Origin: Phycisphaerae bacterium
GTDB lineage: Bacteria; Planctomycetota; Phycisphaerae; Phycisphaerales; UBA1924
Direction of reading: 5' to 3'
NCBI GenBank assembly: GCA_030426605.1
Contig: JAUHXM010000001.1
Coordinates: 1 to 64,000, forward strand
Length of the DNA: 64,000 bases
Made by a program: the position numbers and the translations under genes. Position 1 is the first letter of the stretch. Each line of letters starts with the position of its first letter. Below, piece after piece: positions 47,729 to 57,546 of this stretch. The notes beneath the pieces are model-generated. The model was not told the origin of the DNA. It worked only from the letters and a program-made list of their open reading frames with translations, and did not search any database.

Positions 47729-48052
47729 ATGACTGACACACCGACCCCAGCGCGCCGGACGAGCCGGGCGTTGCTCGCCTTGAACGGCGCGCTGCTCGCG
47801 TTGCTCGGGCTGGTCACGCTCGGGCCCGACGCACGGGCCCAGGGCGGGTCGCCCGACCGCGTCCCCGGGGAGTACGTCCTCGTCGGGGGCGACATCCCCT
47901 TCGGCGACTCCAACGCCATTTACATCCTCGACAGCGCCAACCAGGAGATGGTCGCGATCCGCTGGACACCCAGTTCCGGTGCCTCGGGGCGCCTCGATGC
48001 GATCGGCTACCGCAACCTCCGCGACGACGCGGCCGCGAGGACCGGGCGATGA
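47729..48052 (+). CDS. Hypothetical secreted protein
   Basis: 107 aa, ATGA overlap with next gene. Confidence 0.55.
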   Translation: MTDTPTPARRTSRALLALNGALLALLGLVTLGPDARAQGGSPDRVPGEYVLVGGDIPFGDSNAIYILDSANQEMVAIRWTPSSGASGRLDAIGYRNLRDDAAARTGR

Positions 48053-48375
48053 CCGACACCCGACCCAACGAGCCGCGCGGCGTGCGCATCCCCGATTCCC
48101 TGCTGTGGGCGGGCGCGGTGGTGCTGTGCGCCCTGATCCTGGTGAACGGCGCGCGCGTGAACGACACGCCCGCGTTCGCCGAGATGGCCGTGAAATCCGG
48201 CGGCTACTCGATGATCACGACCGAGGCGGGCACCTCCGAGGCCCTCGCCATCGTGGACGACCGCTCCGAGCGGCTGCTGGTCTACACGGTCGAGCCCGGG
48301 GGCGGGCTGCAGCTGCGCGTGAGCCAGTCGCTGCCCGAGATGTTCCTGGACGCCCGGCGCCAGGGTGGCCCGTAA
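48049..48375 (+). CDS. Hypothetical membrane-anchored protein
   Basis: 108 aa, N-terminal TM. Confidence 0.55.
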   Translation: MTDTRPNEPRGVRIPDSLLWAGAVVLCALILVNGARVNDTPAFAEMAVKSGGYSMITTEAGTSEALAIVDDRSERLLVYTVEPGGGLQLRVSQSLPEMFLDARRQGGP

Positions 48376-48378
48376 GCT
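48373..48378 (+). promoter_or_regulatory. -10-like TAAGCT, 6 nt before GTG 48385
   Basis: TAAGCT-ctgatc-GTG; overlaps the preceding gene stop. Confidence 0.5.
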
Positions 48379-48384
48379 CTGATC

Positions 48385-49656
48385 GTGCCGATCACCCCGC
48401 TCCCACAGTTTGAGGCCGACGTCAGCGAGCTCGAACGCGAGCGCGCCGAGCGGATCGCGAGCACCACGCCGGACACCGTCGTCGTCCGATTCGGGGCGAT
48501 GCGGATGATCGGTGAGTTCAAGTACTCGGGCGACGTCCGCCCCGGGTGCGGGTCCAAGCTCGTGTGCAAGACGCACCGCGGGACCGAGCTGGGCGAGCTG
48601 CTCACCTCCACATGCCCGAACGCCGGGTGCGGCTCGAGCGTCACCCGCAAGGAGATGCTCGAGTACATCGACGCCTCCGGCGGGCGCCAGTACCCATTCC
48701 ACCAGGACGGGCGCGCCATCCGCGTCGCGACCGTCGAGGACCTGCAACGCCAGCAGGCGATCGACGACCGCGCCCCCGAGCTGCTCAACCGCGTGAAACA
48801 AGTCGTCAAGCGGATGGGCCTGGACATCAAGCCCGCGCTCGTCGAGCAGATCCTCGGCGACGAGCGCGCGACCGTGTACTTCGCCTCCGAAGAACGCGTG
48901 GACTTCCGCGACCTCGTCACGGAGCTCCGCCCGATCCTCGGGACACGCGTCGAGATGCGCCAGGTCGGCGCGCGCGACGAGGCACGTCTCACGGCGGATT
49001 ACGAACGCTGCGGGCAGTACTGCTGCTGCAAGAGCTTCCTCAAAGTCCTCAAGCCCGTCAGCATGAAATCCGCGAAGGTCCAGAAGGCGACGCTCGATCC
49101 CCTGAAGATCTCGGGGCGCTGCGGGCGGCTCATGTGCTGCCTGCGCTACGAGGACGAGACGTACGACGATCTGCGCAAGCGCCTGCCCCACCGCAAGTCA
49201 AAGGTCGGCACGCCCGAGGGCGACGGCATCGTCATCGAGTCGCAGATCCTCACGCAGCTCGTCCTCGTCTCGCTGGACGCGGACGACCGGCGCATCGCGG
49301 TGCCCGTCGAGGAGCTGACCGAGCCGGGCCTGGCGCCCAAGCCCAAGCCGAGACCCGAGCGCTCACCCGAGCCCTCCGAGGACGGCGGGCCGACCAAAAA
49401 GAAGCGCCGCAGGCGTCGCCGCCGGCGCTCGGGCGAGGGCGATCCGCCCGCGGGTCAGGCCCCGGGTCCGTCAACCGGTCCGTCCGAGCCATCGGGCGAA
49501 CCGCGCCCCAGCCCGTCTTCGGGCGAGGGGTCGGACGACGCGCCGCGCAAGAAGCGCCGACGCCGGCGCCGACGCCGCGGCCGCGGCCCGGACGGGGCCG
49601 GCGGTTCCGACGGTGGACCGGGCGGCCCGGGGGACGGCGGCTCGGGCACCGACTGA
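48385..49656 (+). CDS. PSP1/RicT-like protein with Arg-rich tail
   Basis: YERCGQYCCCKSFLK, GRCGRLMCCLRYEDETY; two KKRRRRRRRR blocks. Confidence 0.82.
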   Translation: MPITPLPQFEADVSELERERAERIASTTPDTVVVRFGAMRMIGEFKYSGDVRPGCGSKLVCKTHRGTELGELLTSTCPNAGCGSSVTRKEMLEYIDASGGRQYPFHQDGRAIRVATVEDLQRQQAIDDRAPELLNRVKQVVKRMGLDIKPALVEQILGDERATVYFASEERVDFRDLVTELRPILGTRVEMRQVGARDEARLTADYERCGQYCCCKSFLKVLKPVSMKSAKVQKATLDPLKISGRCGRLMCCLRYEDETYDDLRKRLPHRKSKVGTPEGDGIVIESQILTQLVLVSLDADDRRIAVPVEELTEPGLAPKPKPRPERSPEPSEDGGPTKKKRRRRRRRRSGEGDPPAGQAPGPSTGPSEPSGEPRPSPSSGEGSDDAPRKKRRRRRRRRGRGPDGAGGSDGGPGGPGDGGSGTD

Positions 49657-49698
49657 GCGCGAACCCGACCCCGCGCGGGCGGGTACCCTCCCAGTCCC

Positions 49699-51372
49699 AT
49701 GCCAGACACCAAGCGCGAGAAGAAGGACCCGACCCACGCCGTCAAGGAGACGCTGATCTCCATCTTCATCTCGTTCGTGATGGCGTTCGTCTTCCGCGGG
49801 TTCGTGATCGAGGGGTTCCAGATCCCGACGGGGTCGATGGCGCCCACCCTGCTCGGCAAGCACATGCTCATCGAGGACGACCGCAACGGGTACGCCTGGA
49901 CCGTCGGCCCGTGGGACTACGTGGGCGGCAACCCGCGCGCCGAGCCCCTCCCCCTCCAGGGCGGGCAGCAGACGAGCCGGGGCCCGACGCCCGACGTGCG
50001 CGTGAACAACCCGATCACCCACGCGGAGATGTCGCTGCAGAACCAGCCGCGACGCGCGGGCGACCGGATCTTCGTGATCAAGTACCTCGAGGGGCTGCAC
50101 GACCCGGAACGCTGGGACGTCGCGGTCTTCAAGAACCCCTCGAACAGGATCAATTACATCAAACGCCTGCTCGGGCTGCCGGGCGAGCAGGTCGCGCTCA
50201 TCGACGGCGACGTCTTCACCCGCCCCTTCGAAGAGGGCGTGACCCCAACCGCCGGGCTCGACGCCTGGACCGGGCCCGGGTGGGAGATCCAACGCAAGGA
50301 CGAACGCACCCAGCGCACGATGCTGCAGACGGTCTTCGACGCGCGGTACAACCCCGTGAGCCCGGGGCCCGAGTACCGCTCGCCGTGGGAGCCCGATGCG
50401 CCGGGGCGTTGGACGGGCCTGCGCGATTCGCAGGTGCAGACATTCGAGGGCGCCGGCGCGACGACGCTCAGCTGGTCCGACCGCAATCCCATCACGGACT
50501 GGTACCCTTACAACCAGACGCCGCACAGCCTTCAGTACTTCCGCGACCCGGACCGCGTGCTCTACCCGGTGTCCGACCTCGCTTTGAGCTTGAGCTTCGA
50601 GCCGGGGGCGGACGGGTCGAGCGTGACGCCGACGATCGCGGCACGCGGGCGTGAGTTCCGGGCGCGGATCGGCGCCGACGCCGCCACGATCGAGATGCGC
50701 GAGCGCACCGACGACGCGTGGGTGACGGTGGACTCGGGCGCCGGGCCCGCGCTCAAAGTCGGCACGCCCGTCGAGATCGAGTTCTGGCACGTGGATCAGG
50801 CGCTCTGGCTCTTCATCGACGGTGATCTCGTCGCGGGCGGGCCCGAGGACGGGGCGTACGCCCTCTCGCCCGCCGAGCGCGTGCTCGCGGCGACGGGCAC
50901 GCCGATCGCCGAGCTTCTCGAGCGCCCGTCGCTCGCCGACCCGCGCCTCGGGCCGAGCGTGCTGGCGGACCCCTCGCTGTACGAGCGGCCCGGGCTGAGC
51001 TGGTCGTTCGAGGGCGGCCCGTTCACGATCCGACGGCTGTGCGTGAAGCGCGACATCCACTACCAGCTCTCGCCGCAGGGCATGACGCGACTCCAGCCGA
51101 CGTTCGGCGGGGACCCCGGGCACTTCCCGACCCTCGCCGACGGGCAGTACTTCATGTGCGGCGACAACTCGCCGTCAAGCCACGACAGCCGGCTCTGGAC
51201 GCGTCACGACGGCGGGCCAGACCCGTGGGTCTCCGATCAGTTCGACGACACGGTCGGCATCGTCCCGGCGGATCTGATGATCGGGCGCGCGTTCGTGGTC
51301 TACTTCCCCTCGCCCTTGCGCTTCGGGCAGATCCCGATCCCCGACGCCGGTCGCGTCCGCTGGATCTGGTAG
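49699..51372 (+). CDS. Signal peptidase I with large insert
   Basis: GFQIPTGSMAPTLLG, NRINYIKRLLGLPGEQV, YFMCGDNSPSSHDSRLW. Confidence 0.9.
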   Translation: MPDTKREKKDPTHAVKETLISIFISFVMAFVFRGFVIEGFQIPTGSMAPTLLGKHMLIEDDRNGYAWTVGPWDYVGGNPRAEPLPLQGGQQTSRGPTPDVRVNNPITHAEMSLQNQPRRAGDRIFVIKYLEGLHDPERWDVAVFKNPSNRINYIKRLLGLPGEQVALIDGDVFTRPFEEGVTPTAGLDAWTGPGWEIQRKDERTQRTMLQTVFDARYNPVSPGPEYRSPWEPDAPGRWTGLRDSQVQTFEGAGATTLSWSDRNPITDWYPYNQTPHSLQYFRDPDRVLYPVSDLALSLSFEPGADGSSVTPTIAARGREFRARIGADAATIEMRERTDDAWVTVDSGAGPALKVGTPVEIEFWHVDQALWLFIDGDLVAGGPEDGAYALSPAERVLAATGTPIAELLERPSLADPRLGPSVLADPSLYERPGLSWSFEGGPFTIRRLCVKRDIHYQLSPQGMTRLQPTFGGDPGHFPTLADGQYFMCGDNSPSSHDSRLWTRHDGGPDPWVSDQFDDTVGIVPADLMIGRAFVVYFPSPLRFGQIPIPDAGRVRWIW

Positions 51373-51528
51373 GTCCAGGAGGCGATCCGGGGATCGGTGA
51401 CTCGTGCCGAGCGGCTCCGGCGTGGGCAGCATGGGCAAGCCTGCTCGCCGTGCCGATCGTCCGGAGAACACGGGCAAGCGGGTCTTACCCGTGGCGCCCG
51501 GCGATGTTCAAGCGGTGGGCTCGGACGC

Positions 51529-52533
51529 TCAGCCCTCGACCTCGGTCTCAACCTCGGCCTCGGCCCCGCCCGAGTCGTCGGCGTCGCTCGACGCCGGCGC
51601 CCTGGACTCGTCGCCGACGTACACGTCGTCGTAGTAGACGTCGCACCGCGCGGGCGTCATGTCGTTCTTCTGGTCGTAGCGCACCTCGAAGAAGACGCGC
51701 GTGCCCGCCGAGTTCACCGGCACCACGCCCCAGTGCTTCTGGAACAGCTCGTGCAGGTCGAACTCGAAGAAGACCCACTCGCCCTCAACCGGGTCCACGG
51801 GGCCCGTCACCTCGAACTCGCGGTTGCCCATTCTCAGCGGCGGCTCGCTCACGCCCGCGAGCGTCATCGCGAGCTGCACGCTCTGCAGACCGCGCGGGTT
51901 GCGCGGGATCCGCGCCGGCACGTTGTCCGGCCCGCGGCAGATCACGACCGTCTGCAAGTACTGCTTCTCCGTGCCGCGCTCCCAGTTCTCGACGCGGTAC
52001 CACCCGGAGACGTACCTGGGCAGCGTCTCGGGCACCAGTTCCTGCACCACGCCGTGCACGCGCACGCGCCCGGGCTGGGTCGTCGAATCCATATGCAGGT
52101 GCGCCGCCCGCTCGCCCGTGCGCCCCTCGCCCTCGGCGATGTCGAACTCCACCCACGCCTTCGAGTTCTGCACCTTGAACGAGTTCCACCAGGGCTGCCC
52201 CTCGTCCCAACGATCGAACCCCTCGAACCCCGGGTCGGCCAGCAGGTTCATCCCGGGCTCGAACGGCTCGGGCATCGGGGTCTGCGGCACCTCGGGGCGG
52301 GCCGGCTGGTTGCGGTTCTGCTGCAGCTGACGCTGCTCGTCGATGAGCCGCTGGAGGATCTCGGGCGGGATGCGCCGCTCCGGGCGGTCCGGCTGCCCCT
52401 GCGGGGCGGGCTCGGTCGCCGGTTCTGTCTCGGCGGGCTGGTCCGCGGGCTCGGGTTGCTCGAACGCGACGGCGAGCCCCGCGGTCAGCAGCAGGCACGA
52501 AACAGCACAGATTCCGGTGGTATAGGGCTTCAT
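51529..52533 (-). CDS. Secreted protein, possible carbohydrate-binding-like fold
   Basis: Signal peptide; NLLADPGFEGFDRWDEGQPWWN. Confidence 0.6.
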   Translation of the reverse strand: MKPYTTGICAVSCLLLTAGLAVAFEQPEPADQPAETEPATEPAPQGQPDRPERRIPPEILQRLIDEQRQLQQNRNQPARPEVPQTPMPEPFEPGMNLLADPGFEGFDRWDEGQPWWNSFKVQNSKAWVEFDIAEGEGRTGERAAHLHMDSTTQPGRVRVHGVVQELVPETLPRYVSGWYRVENWERGTEKQYLQTVVICRGPDNVPARIPRNPRGLQSVQLAMTLAGVSEPPLRMGNREFEVTGPVDPVEGEWVFFEFDLHELFQKHWGVVPVNSAGTRVFFEVRYDQKNDMTPARCDVYYDDVYVGDESRAPASSDADDSGGAEAEVETEVEG

Positions 52534-52539
52534 ACCCCG

Positions 52540-52545
52540 AGTCTA
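52540..52545 (-). promoter_or_regulatory. -10-like TAGACT, 6 nt before ATG 52533
   Basis: TAGACT-cggggt-ATG. Confidence 0.6.
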
Positions 52546-52585
52546 CGGCTCGCCGGCGGGCCCGCTGCAACAAATGACGCGGGTG

Positions 52586-54199
52586 TTACGCGATCCGCCC
52601 GGCGACCGCCCGCCCGACGTACGCCGGGTGGGTCGGATCGACCGAGAACTCCGCGATCCCGTCGTCCATGCCCGGCACGTCCTTGGGCGTGAGCTCGGAG
52701 CGGGAATCGAGGTCACGCAGCTGCACCCGGTCCTCGCCGTGCACGATCGCGGCGTAGCGGGCGAACTGCTTCTCGCCGTCCGAAAGCAGCTTCTTGAGGT
52801 TCCGCGTGCTCTTGTAGCTCACGCGGGCGTGGAGGGGAGACACGCCGCCCGTGGCTGATTCATACCGCTCGCGTGCCCAGGGCTTGCGGTCGTCCGACTC
52901 GCTCCAGTGCTTCGATTCGACGCCGCGGCGAAGGTCCGCCGCCAATCGGCGCACGAGTGGGTCGGTCGCCTCGTCGTCGGCCCCGATCACGAAGACGTCC
53001 GGTCGCACCGACGCGCACGGGCGACTCACGGCGTCGAGTAGGTCCGCGCCCTCGGGCATCAGGCCCTTGTCGTCGAGGAGGAGGGAGAGGACGACATCGC
53101 CCATCGCGAACCCGACGGCGGGGGTGGGCGGGCCGCCCATGAGCTCGATGAGGTTGTCGTACCGCCCGCCGCCCGCGACGGCCCGCTCGCCCTCGGCGAT
53201 CACTTCGAAGACGGTGCCGGTGTAGTAGGCGAGACCGCGGATCACCGCTGGATCTACGCGAAGCCAGTCGCCATATCCAATCGCGTCAACCTGTCCGCAA
53301 AATGCGAGCAACTCGGAGGATTTTAGCAAGACTGAAGTTTTCTGCATCAATTCAGAAGCTTCGCCCTTGCCTAGTACAACTCCTTTGGCACGAAGTGCCG
53401 CTTTTGCGAGTGCTTCCTGCCCATCAGTGCGCTGCCGCAGTTCTGCAAACGCAGCATCCAGGGATGTTATGGAGTCGACGCTTAGACCAACCTCGAATGC
53501 CGCCGCCGCGAACGAATCAGAAGACATCTTCTGACGCCGATCGAGTAGCTCAATCACAGCAACAACTCTCTCAGGAGGCACACCTATGTCTTGCAGGACT
53601 GACTCGACGAACAGACGGTTGTTAACGTGTACCTTGATGTCCGACGAAACTAGTCCTAGCTCTACCAAGCTCTGAATTGCAACCTCGACTACTTCCGCGG
53701 TCTGTTCGAGTTCGTACGCCAGCCACTTCCCTGCGTTATGCGGTTCTCGCGGCAGCCCGATCACATCCACGTTCCACTGCTCGAACTCGCGCAGCCTTCC
53801 CCGCTGCGGGCGTTCGGCCCGGAAGTAGGGCCCGGCGGTGAACCACTTGCAGGGCTTGGGCAGGCTCCCGGCCTTGGCGGCGTACATCCGCGCGAGCGTG
53901 GGCGTGAACTCGGGGCGCATCGCGTACGGCGCCCGCCCGGTCTCCTTCACCTGCTCGACCTCCTCGGGGCTCTTGCCCGAGTAGGCCTGGAAGAGCTCGT
54001 TGAGGATCCCCTCGCCCGATTTGACGGCGTAGAGCTCGGAGGTTTCGAAGGTCGGGCCCGCGATCTCGTCGAACCCGCAGCGGATGGACGCATCCCGCCA
54101 GGCCTGCTGGACGTACCGCCTCCTGAGGGCGTCCTCGGGGTAGAGGTCGCGGGTGCCCTTGGGGGCATGGATGGATTTGTTCGTGCTCTTTCCGCTCAC
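52586..54199 (-). CDS. hisS: Histidine--tRNA ligase
   Basis: HAPKGTRDLYPEDALRRRYVQQAWRDA, MRPEFTPTLARMYAAKAG, VIRGLAYYTGTVFEV, GGGRYDNLIELMGG. Confidence 0.94.
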   Translation of the reverse strand: MSGKSTNKSIHAPKGTRDLYPEDALRRRYVQQAWRDASIRCGFDEIAGPTFETSELYAVKSGEGILNELFQAYSGKSPEEVEQVKETGRAPYAMRPEFTPTLARMYAAKAGSLPKPCKWFTAGPYFRAERPQRGRLREFEQWNVDVIGLPREPHNAGKWLAYELEQTAEVVEVAIQSLVELGLVSSDIKVHVNNRLFVESVLQDIGVPPERVVAVIELLDRRQKMSSDSFAAAAFEVGLSVDSITSLDAAFAELRQRTDGQEALAKAALRAKGVVLGKGEASELMQKTSVLLKSSELLAFCGQVDAIGYGDWLRVDPAVIRGLAYYTGTVFEVIAEGERAVAGGGRYDNLIELMGGPPTPAVGFAMGDVVLSLLLDDKGLMPEGADLLDAVSRPCASVRPDVFVIGADDEATDPLVRRLAADLRRGVESKHWSESDDRKPWARERYESATGGVSPLHARVSYKSTRNLKKLLSDGEKQFARYAAIVHGEDRVQLRDLDSRSELTPKDVPGMDDGIAEFSVDPTHPAYVGRAVAGRIA

Positions 54200-54205
54200 G
54201 GCGGT

Positions 54206-54211
54206 AGGGTA
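54206..54211 (-). promoter_or_regulatory. -10-like TACCCT, 6 nt before hisS GTG 54199
   Basis: TACCCT-accgcc-GTG. Confidence 0.6.
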
Positions 54212-54241
54212 GCGAGGGATCGGGCCCTCGCCCGTGCGACG

Positions 54242-54310
54242 GACCCGTCTTCGGGTCAGGGTGAGCCCGCCATCGCGATCGGCACTGACCCGCGGACGGG
54301 TCAGTGGCAC
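54242..54310. repeat. Bipartite palindromic repeat (member 2 of the CACTGACCCG family)
   Basis: GACCCG-tctt-CGGGTC ... CACTGACCCG-cgga-CGGGTCAGTG-GCAC. Confidence 0.88.
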
Positions 54311-54349
54311 GTGCCCGGGCATGCCGGGTGTCCAGCGACGGAGTCCGAC

Positions 54350-55192
54350 ATGGGACGGTCGAGCGCAACCTGGTTCGTGATCGCCCTGGTGATGGGGACG
54401 ATCGCGTTCGTCGCGACGCTGATCATCACGCCGCTGCCCTCGGAGCGCCCGCTGTCCGAGGAGGAACGCGCCGAGCGGCTCGAACGCCAGCGCATCCAGG
54501 GGATCATCCGTCAGTACGAGCGGAGCGACCGGATGGGGCTGATCGTCGCGGGCGACTGGCACGTCGTCCACGCTCGGGCGCGCGAGGTGGTCGAGCTCGA
54601 TCCGACACACATCTGGGCCCAGCTGGACCTGCTGCACGCCATCGATCGGACCGTGGGCCCGGGGCCCGAGCTCGAGGCGCGGGCCGAGGCGTTGCTCGAG
54701 ATGCTGGACGAGCCCGCGGTCCGGCAATCACGGGCCCCGTGGCAGCTGCACGCCGCCCGAGGGTGGTCGAGCTGGTTCCTCGGCGACGAGATGGGCGCGC
54801 GGGAGGCGTGGCTCGACGCCGCCGACACCGTCGGCGGGCCCAACGGGGCGAACCCCCACTACAACAGCGCGAGCTACCTCTCCCTCGCCGGCGAGGTCGA
54901 TCGCGCGATCGAGCACTGGCGCGAAGCCCTCGAACAGACCGGCCGCGGCGGGTGGGGCGTCTCGGTGGACTACGCCCGCGCCGACTACGACAACGTCCGC
55001 CTCGTCACGCACCCGGGGTTCGAGGCCGCGATCGAGGACTGGAACGCCCGGCGGGCCGCGGCCCAGGCCGAACGCGAGGCGCTCGAGGCCCAGCACGAGC
55101 AGGCCCACCCGCCCATCGCGAGCACGAGCGAGCCGGAGGCGGACGACCCCGCACCCGGCGCGGACGCCGCCCCGGCCACCGGCGGCCCCTGA
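54350..55192 (+). CDS. Hypothetical TPR-like membrane-anchored protein
   Basis: 281 codons from MGRSSATWFVIALVMG; AIEHWREALEQTG. Confidence 0.65.
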   Translation: MGRSSATWFVIALVMGTIAFVATLIITPLPSERPLSEEERAERLERQRIQGIIRQYERSDRMGLIVAGDWHVVHARAREVVELDPTHIWAQLDLLHAIDRTVGPGPELEARAEALLEMLDEPAVRQSRAPWQLHAARGWSSWFLGDEMGAREAWLDAADTVGGPNGANPHYNSASYLSLAGEVDRAIEHWREALEQTGRGGWGVSVDYARADYDNVRLVTHPGFEAAIEDWNARRAAAQAEREALEAQHEQAHPPIASTSEPEADDPAPGADAAPATGGP

Positions 55193-55273
55193 GCCCCACC
55201 CCCGGGCCCCAGCGCGTACAGTGGACACCCGACGCCCCTTCGGCGTCGAATTCCACGACCGCAGGCCCCACCC

Positions 55274-57031
55274 ATGCCCACCATCACCATCAACGGCGTC
55301 GCGTGCGAGTTCAAGAAGGGCGAGCGCATCCTCGATATCGCCAACCGCTGCGGCATCGAGATCCCGCAGTACTGCTACCACCCCGGGCTGAGCGTCCCCG
55401 CCCAGTGCCGCATCTGTCTGGCAGAAGTCCACGCGCCCAACCCGCGCAACGACAACAAGGTCGAGCCCATGATGGGCGGCAAGCTCCTGCCCACCTGCGC
55501 CACCGAAGCCTCCGACGGCATGGTCGTCTTCGCGAACAACCCCAAGTCCGTCGCCAACCAGAAGGCGGTGATGGAGTACCTCCTCATCAACCACCCGCTC
55601 GACTGCCCGGTCTGCGACCAGGCGGGCGAGTGCTCGCTGCAGGACTACTCGTACAAGTACGGCCGCGGCACGTCACGCTTCGAAGAAACCAAGGTCAAGC
55701 AGCCCAAGAAGGACCTCGGGCCCAACATCTATATCTACTCCGACCGCTGCATCATGTGCACCCGGTGCGTCCGCTTCACCCGCGAGATCCCGGGCACGGG
55801 CGAGATCATGATCGACGGGCGCGGCAACCGCTCGGAGATCGACGTCTTCCCGGGCGTGCCCCTCGACAACGACCTGTCGGCCAACGTCGTGGACCTCTGC
55901 CCCGTCGGGGCCCTGCTCGACAAGGACTTCCTGTTCTCGCAGCGCGTCTGGTTCCTCAAGAGCACGCCGACCATCGACGGGCTCACGAGCTCGGGCGACA
56001 ACCTCTGGGCGGACCACAACCAGAACCGGATCCACCGATTCCGCCCGCGCGAGAACATGGACGTCAACACCTGGTGGATCACGGATGAGGTCCGCTACTC
56101 CTGGAAGCACGTCCAATCGGACGACCGCATCCAATCGCCCATGCGCCGCGAGCACGGCGTGCTCATCGACACCGACTGGCAACGCGCCCTCGACCAGATG
56201 CTCGAAGGCGTCCGCGACGCCGGCACGCTCGCCGTGCTCATCTCCCCGATGCTCGCGTGCGAAGAGGCGTACGCCCTCGCCAAGCTCGCGCGGACGCTCG
56301 ACGCGAACGCCCTGCTCGCGATGGGCCCGGTGCCCGTCGATGGGTCCGACAAGCACTTCGACAACCCCGCCGCGGGCCGGCCCTTCATCGCCCGCGCCGA
56401 AAAAGCGCCCAATGCCCGCGGCGTGCAGCGCGTCCTGAACGCCATCGGCGGCGAGATCACCGACTTCGACGGCTTCTGCCGCGCCCTCGGGCACGGGTCG
56501 GGCCACTCGAACGTCGGGGCCGTCGTCATCACCGGCAACTACCCCAGCACCTGGGCGACCAGCGCCCTGCACCACGCCCTGGGCGGCAAGCACGTCACCC
56601 TCATCGACACCCTCGAGTCCGACCTCGTCAACGACGCCGACGTCGTGCTGCCCAGCTGCACCTGGCTCGAGAAGGCCGGCACCTTCGAGAACGCCGAGGG
56701 CACGCTCCAGGCGTTCGACCGGGCGCTCGTGCCTCTGGGTCAGTCCAAGAGCGAGGGCCAGATCGCGCTGGACGCGCTGGCCGTCCTCGCGGGCGACGAC
56801 CTCGACCGCCCCCGCGCCGGCTACGCCGCGATGATCGTGGACGAGGGCCCGGGTCAGGTGCCCGCCGCCACCGCGAGCGTCGCCACCCCGCTGACGGAGC
56901 CCTTCGACGCGGCGGACGTCCGCGAGGAGATGGCCGCGGAATCGTCAGCGCTTCAGGTCTTCATGACGGACGTCGCGACGCCGCCCGCCAAGCCGAAGAA
57001 GCAGCCGGACGCGCCGATCGTGGAGCTGTGA
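55274..57031 (+). CDS. nuoG: NADH-quinone oxidoreductase subunit G
   Basis: CGIEIPQYCYHPGLSVPAQCRICL, HPLDCPVCDQAGECSLQDYSYKYG, CIMCTRCVRF. Confidence 0.92.
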   Translation: MPTITINGVACEFKKGERILDIANRCGIEIPQYCYHPGLSVPAQCRICLAEVHAPNPRNDNKVEPMMGGKLLPTCATEASDGMVVFANNPKSVANQKAVMEYLLINHPLDCPVCDQAGECSLQDYSYKYGRGTSRFEETKVKQPKKDLGPNIYIYSDRCIMCTRCVRFTREIPGTGEIMIDGRGNRSEIDVFPGVPLDNDLSANVVDLCPVGALLDKDFLFSQRVWFLKSTPTIDGLTSSGDNLWADHNQNRIHRFRPRENMDVNTWWITDEVRYSWKHVQSDDRIQSPMRREHGVLIDTDWQRALDQMLEGVRDAGTLAVLISPMLACEEAYALAKLARTLDANALLAMGPVPVDGSDKHFDNPAAGRPFIARAEKAPNARGVQRVLNAIGGEITDFDGFCRALGHGSGHSNVGAVVITGNYPSTWATSALHHALGGKHVTLIDTLESDLVNDADVVLPSCTWLEKAGTFENAEGTLQAFDRALVPLGQSKSEGQIALDALAVLAGDDLDRPRAGYAAMIVDEGPGQVPAATASVATPLTEPFDAADVREEMAAESSALQVFMTDVATPPAKPKKQPDAPIVEL

Positions 57032-57543
57032 GCGGCACCCGTTCGATCACCGCCGCAACCCCAGAGCACACGTCCGGAATCCTCGCGTTGCTGCGCGCCG
57101 CGTTCGAGTCGTCCGCCGAGTCCGAGTTGGTCGCGGACCTGCTCGCCGACCCGGCCGATCCGATGGTCAGCCTCGTTGCGCTCGAAGGCGATGAGGTCAT
57201 CGGGCTGGCGCTCTTCACGCCCGTGACGATCGATGACGCCTGGGTCGCGATGGGGTTCGCCCCACTCGCCGTCCACCCCGACCACCAAGCCCGCGGCGTC
57301 GGCTCGCGGCTCACCCGCGATGGTCTCGACGCCTGCAACGCGCTCGGGCACCGCACGGTGTTCGTGCTCGGCGACCCGGCGTATTACCCGCGATTCGGGT
57401 TTGAGCCCGCCTGCCCGCTCGGCTACCGCTGCGAGTGGGTCGCGCCGGGGGACGAGCACGAAGCGGCCTTCATGGTCCGTGGGCACGACGCCGCTCGCAC
57501 GCCCGGCTTCGTGCGCTACCACCCGGCGTTCGATCGGTTCTAA
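57028..57543 (+). CDS. GNAT-family N-acetyltransferase
   Basis: VAMGFAPLAVHPDHQARGVGSRLTRDGLDACNALGHRTVFVLGDPAYYPRFGF. Confidence 0.88.
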   Translation: MSGTRSITAATPEHTSGILALLRAAFESSAESELVADLLADPADPMVSLVALEGDEVIGLALFTPVTIDDAWVAMGFAPLAVHPDHQARGVGSRLTRDGLDACNALGHRTVFVLGDPAYYPRFGFEPACPLGYRCEWVAPGDEHEAAFMVRGHDAARTPGFVRYHPAFDRF

Positions 57544-57546
57544 CGC

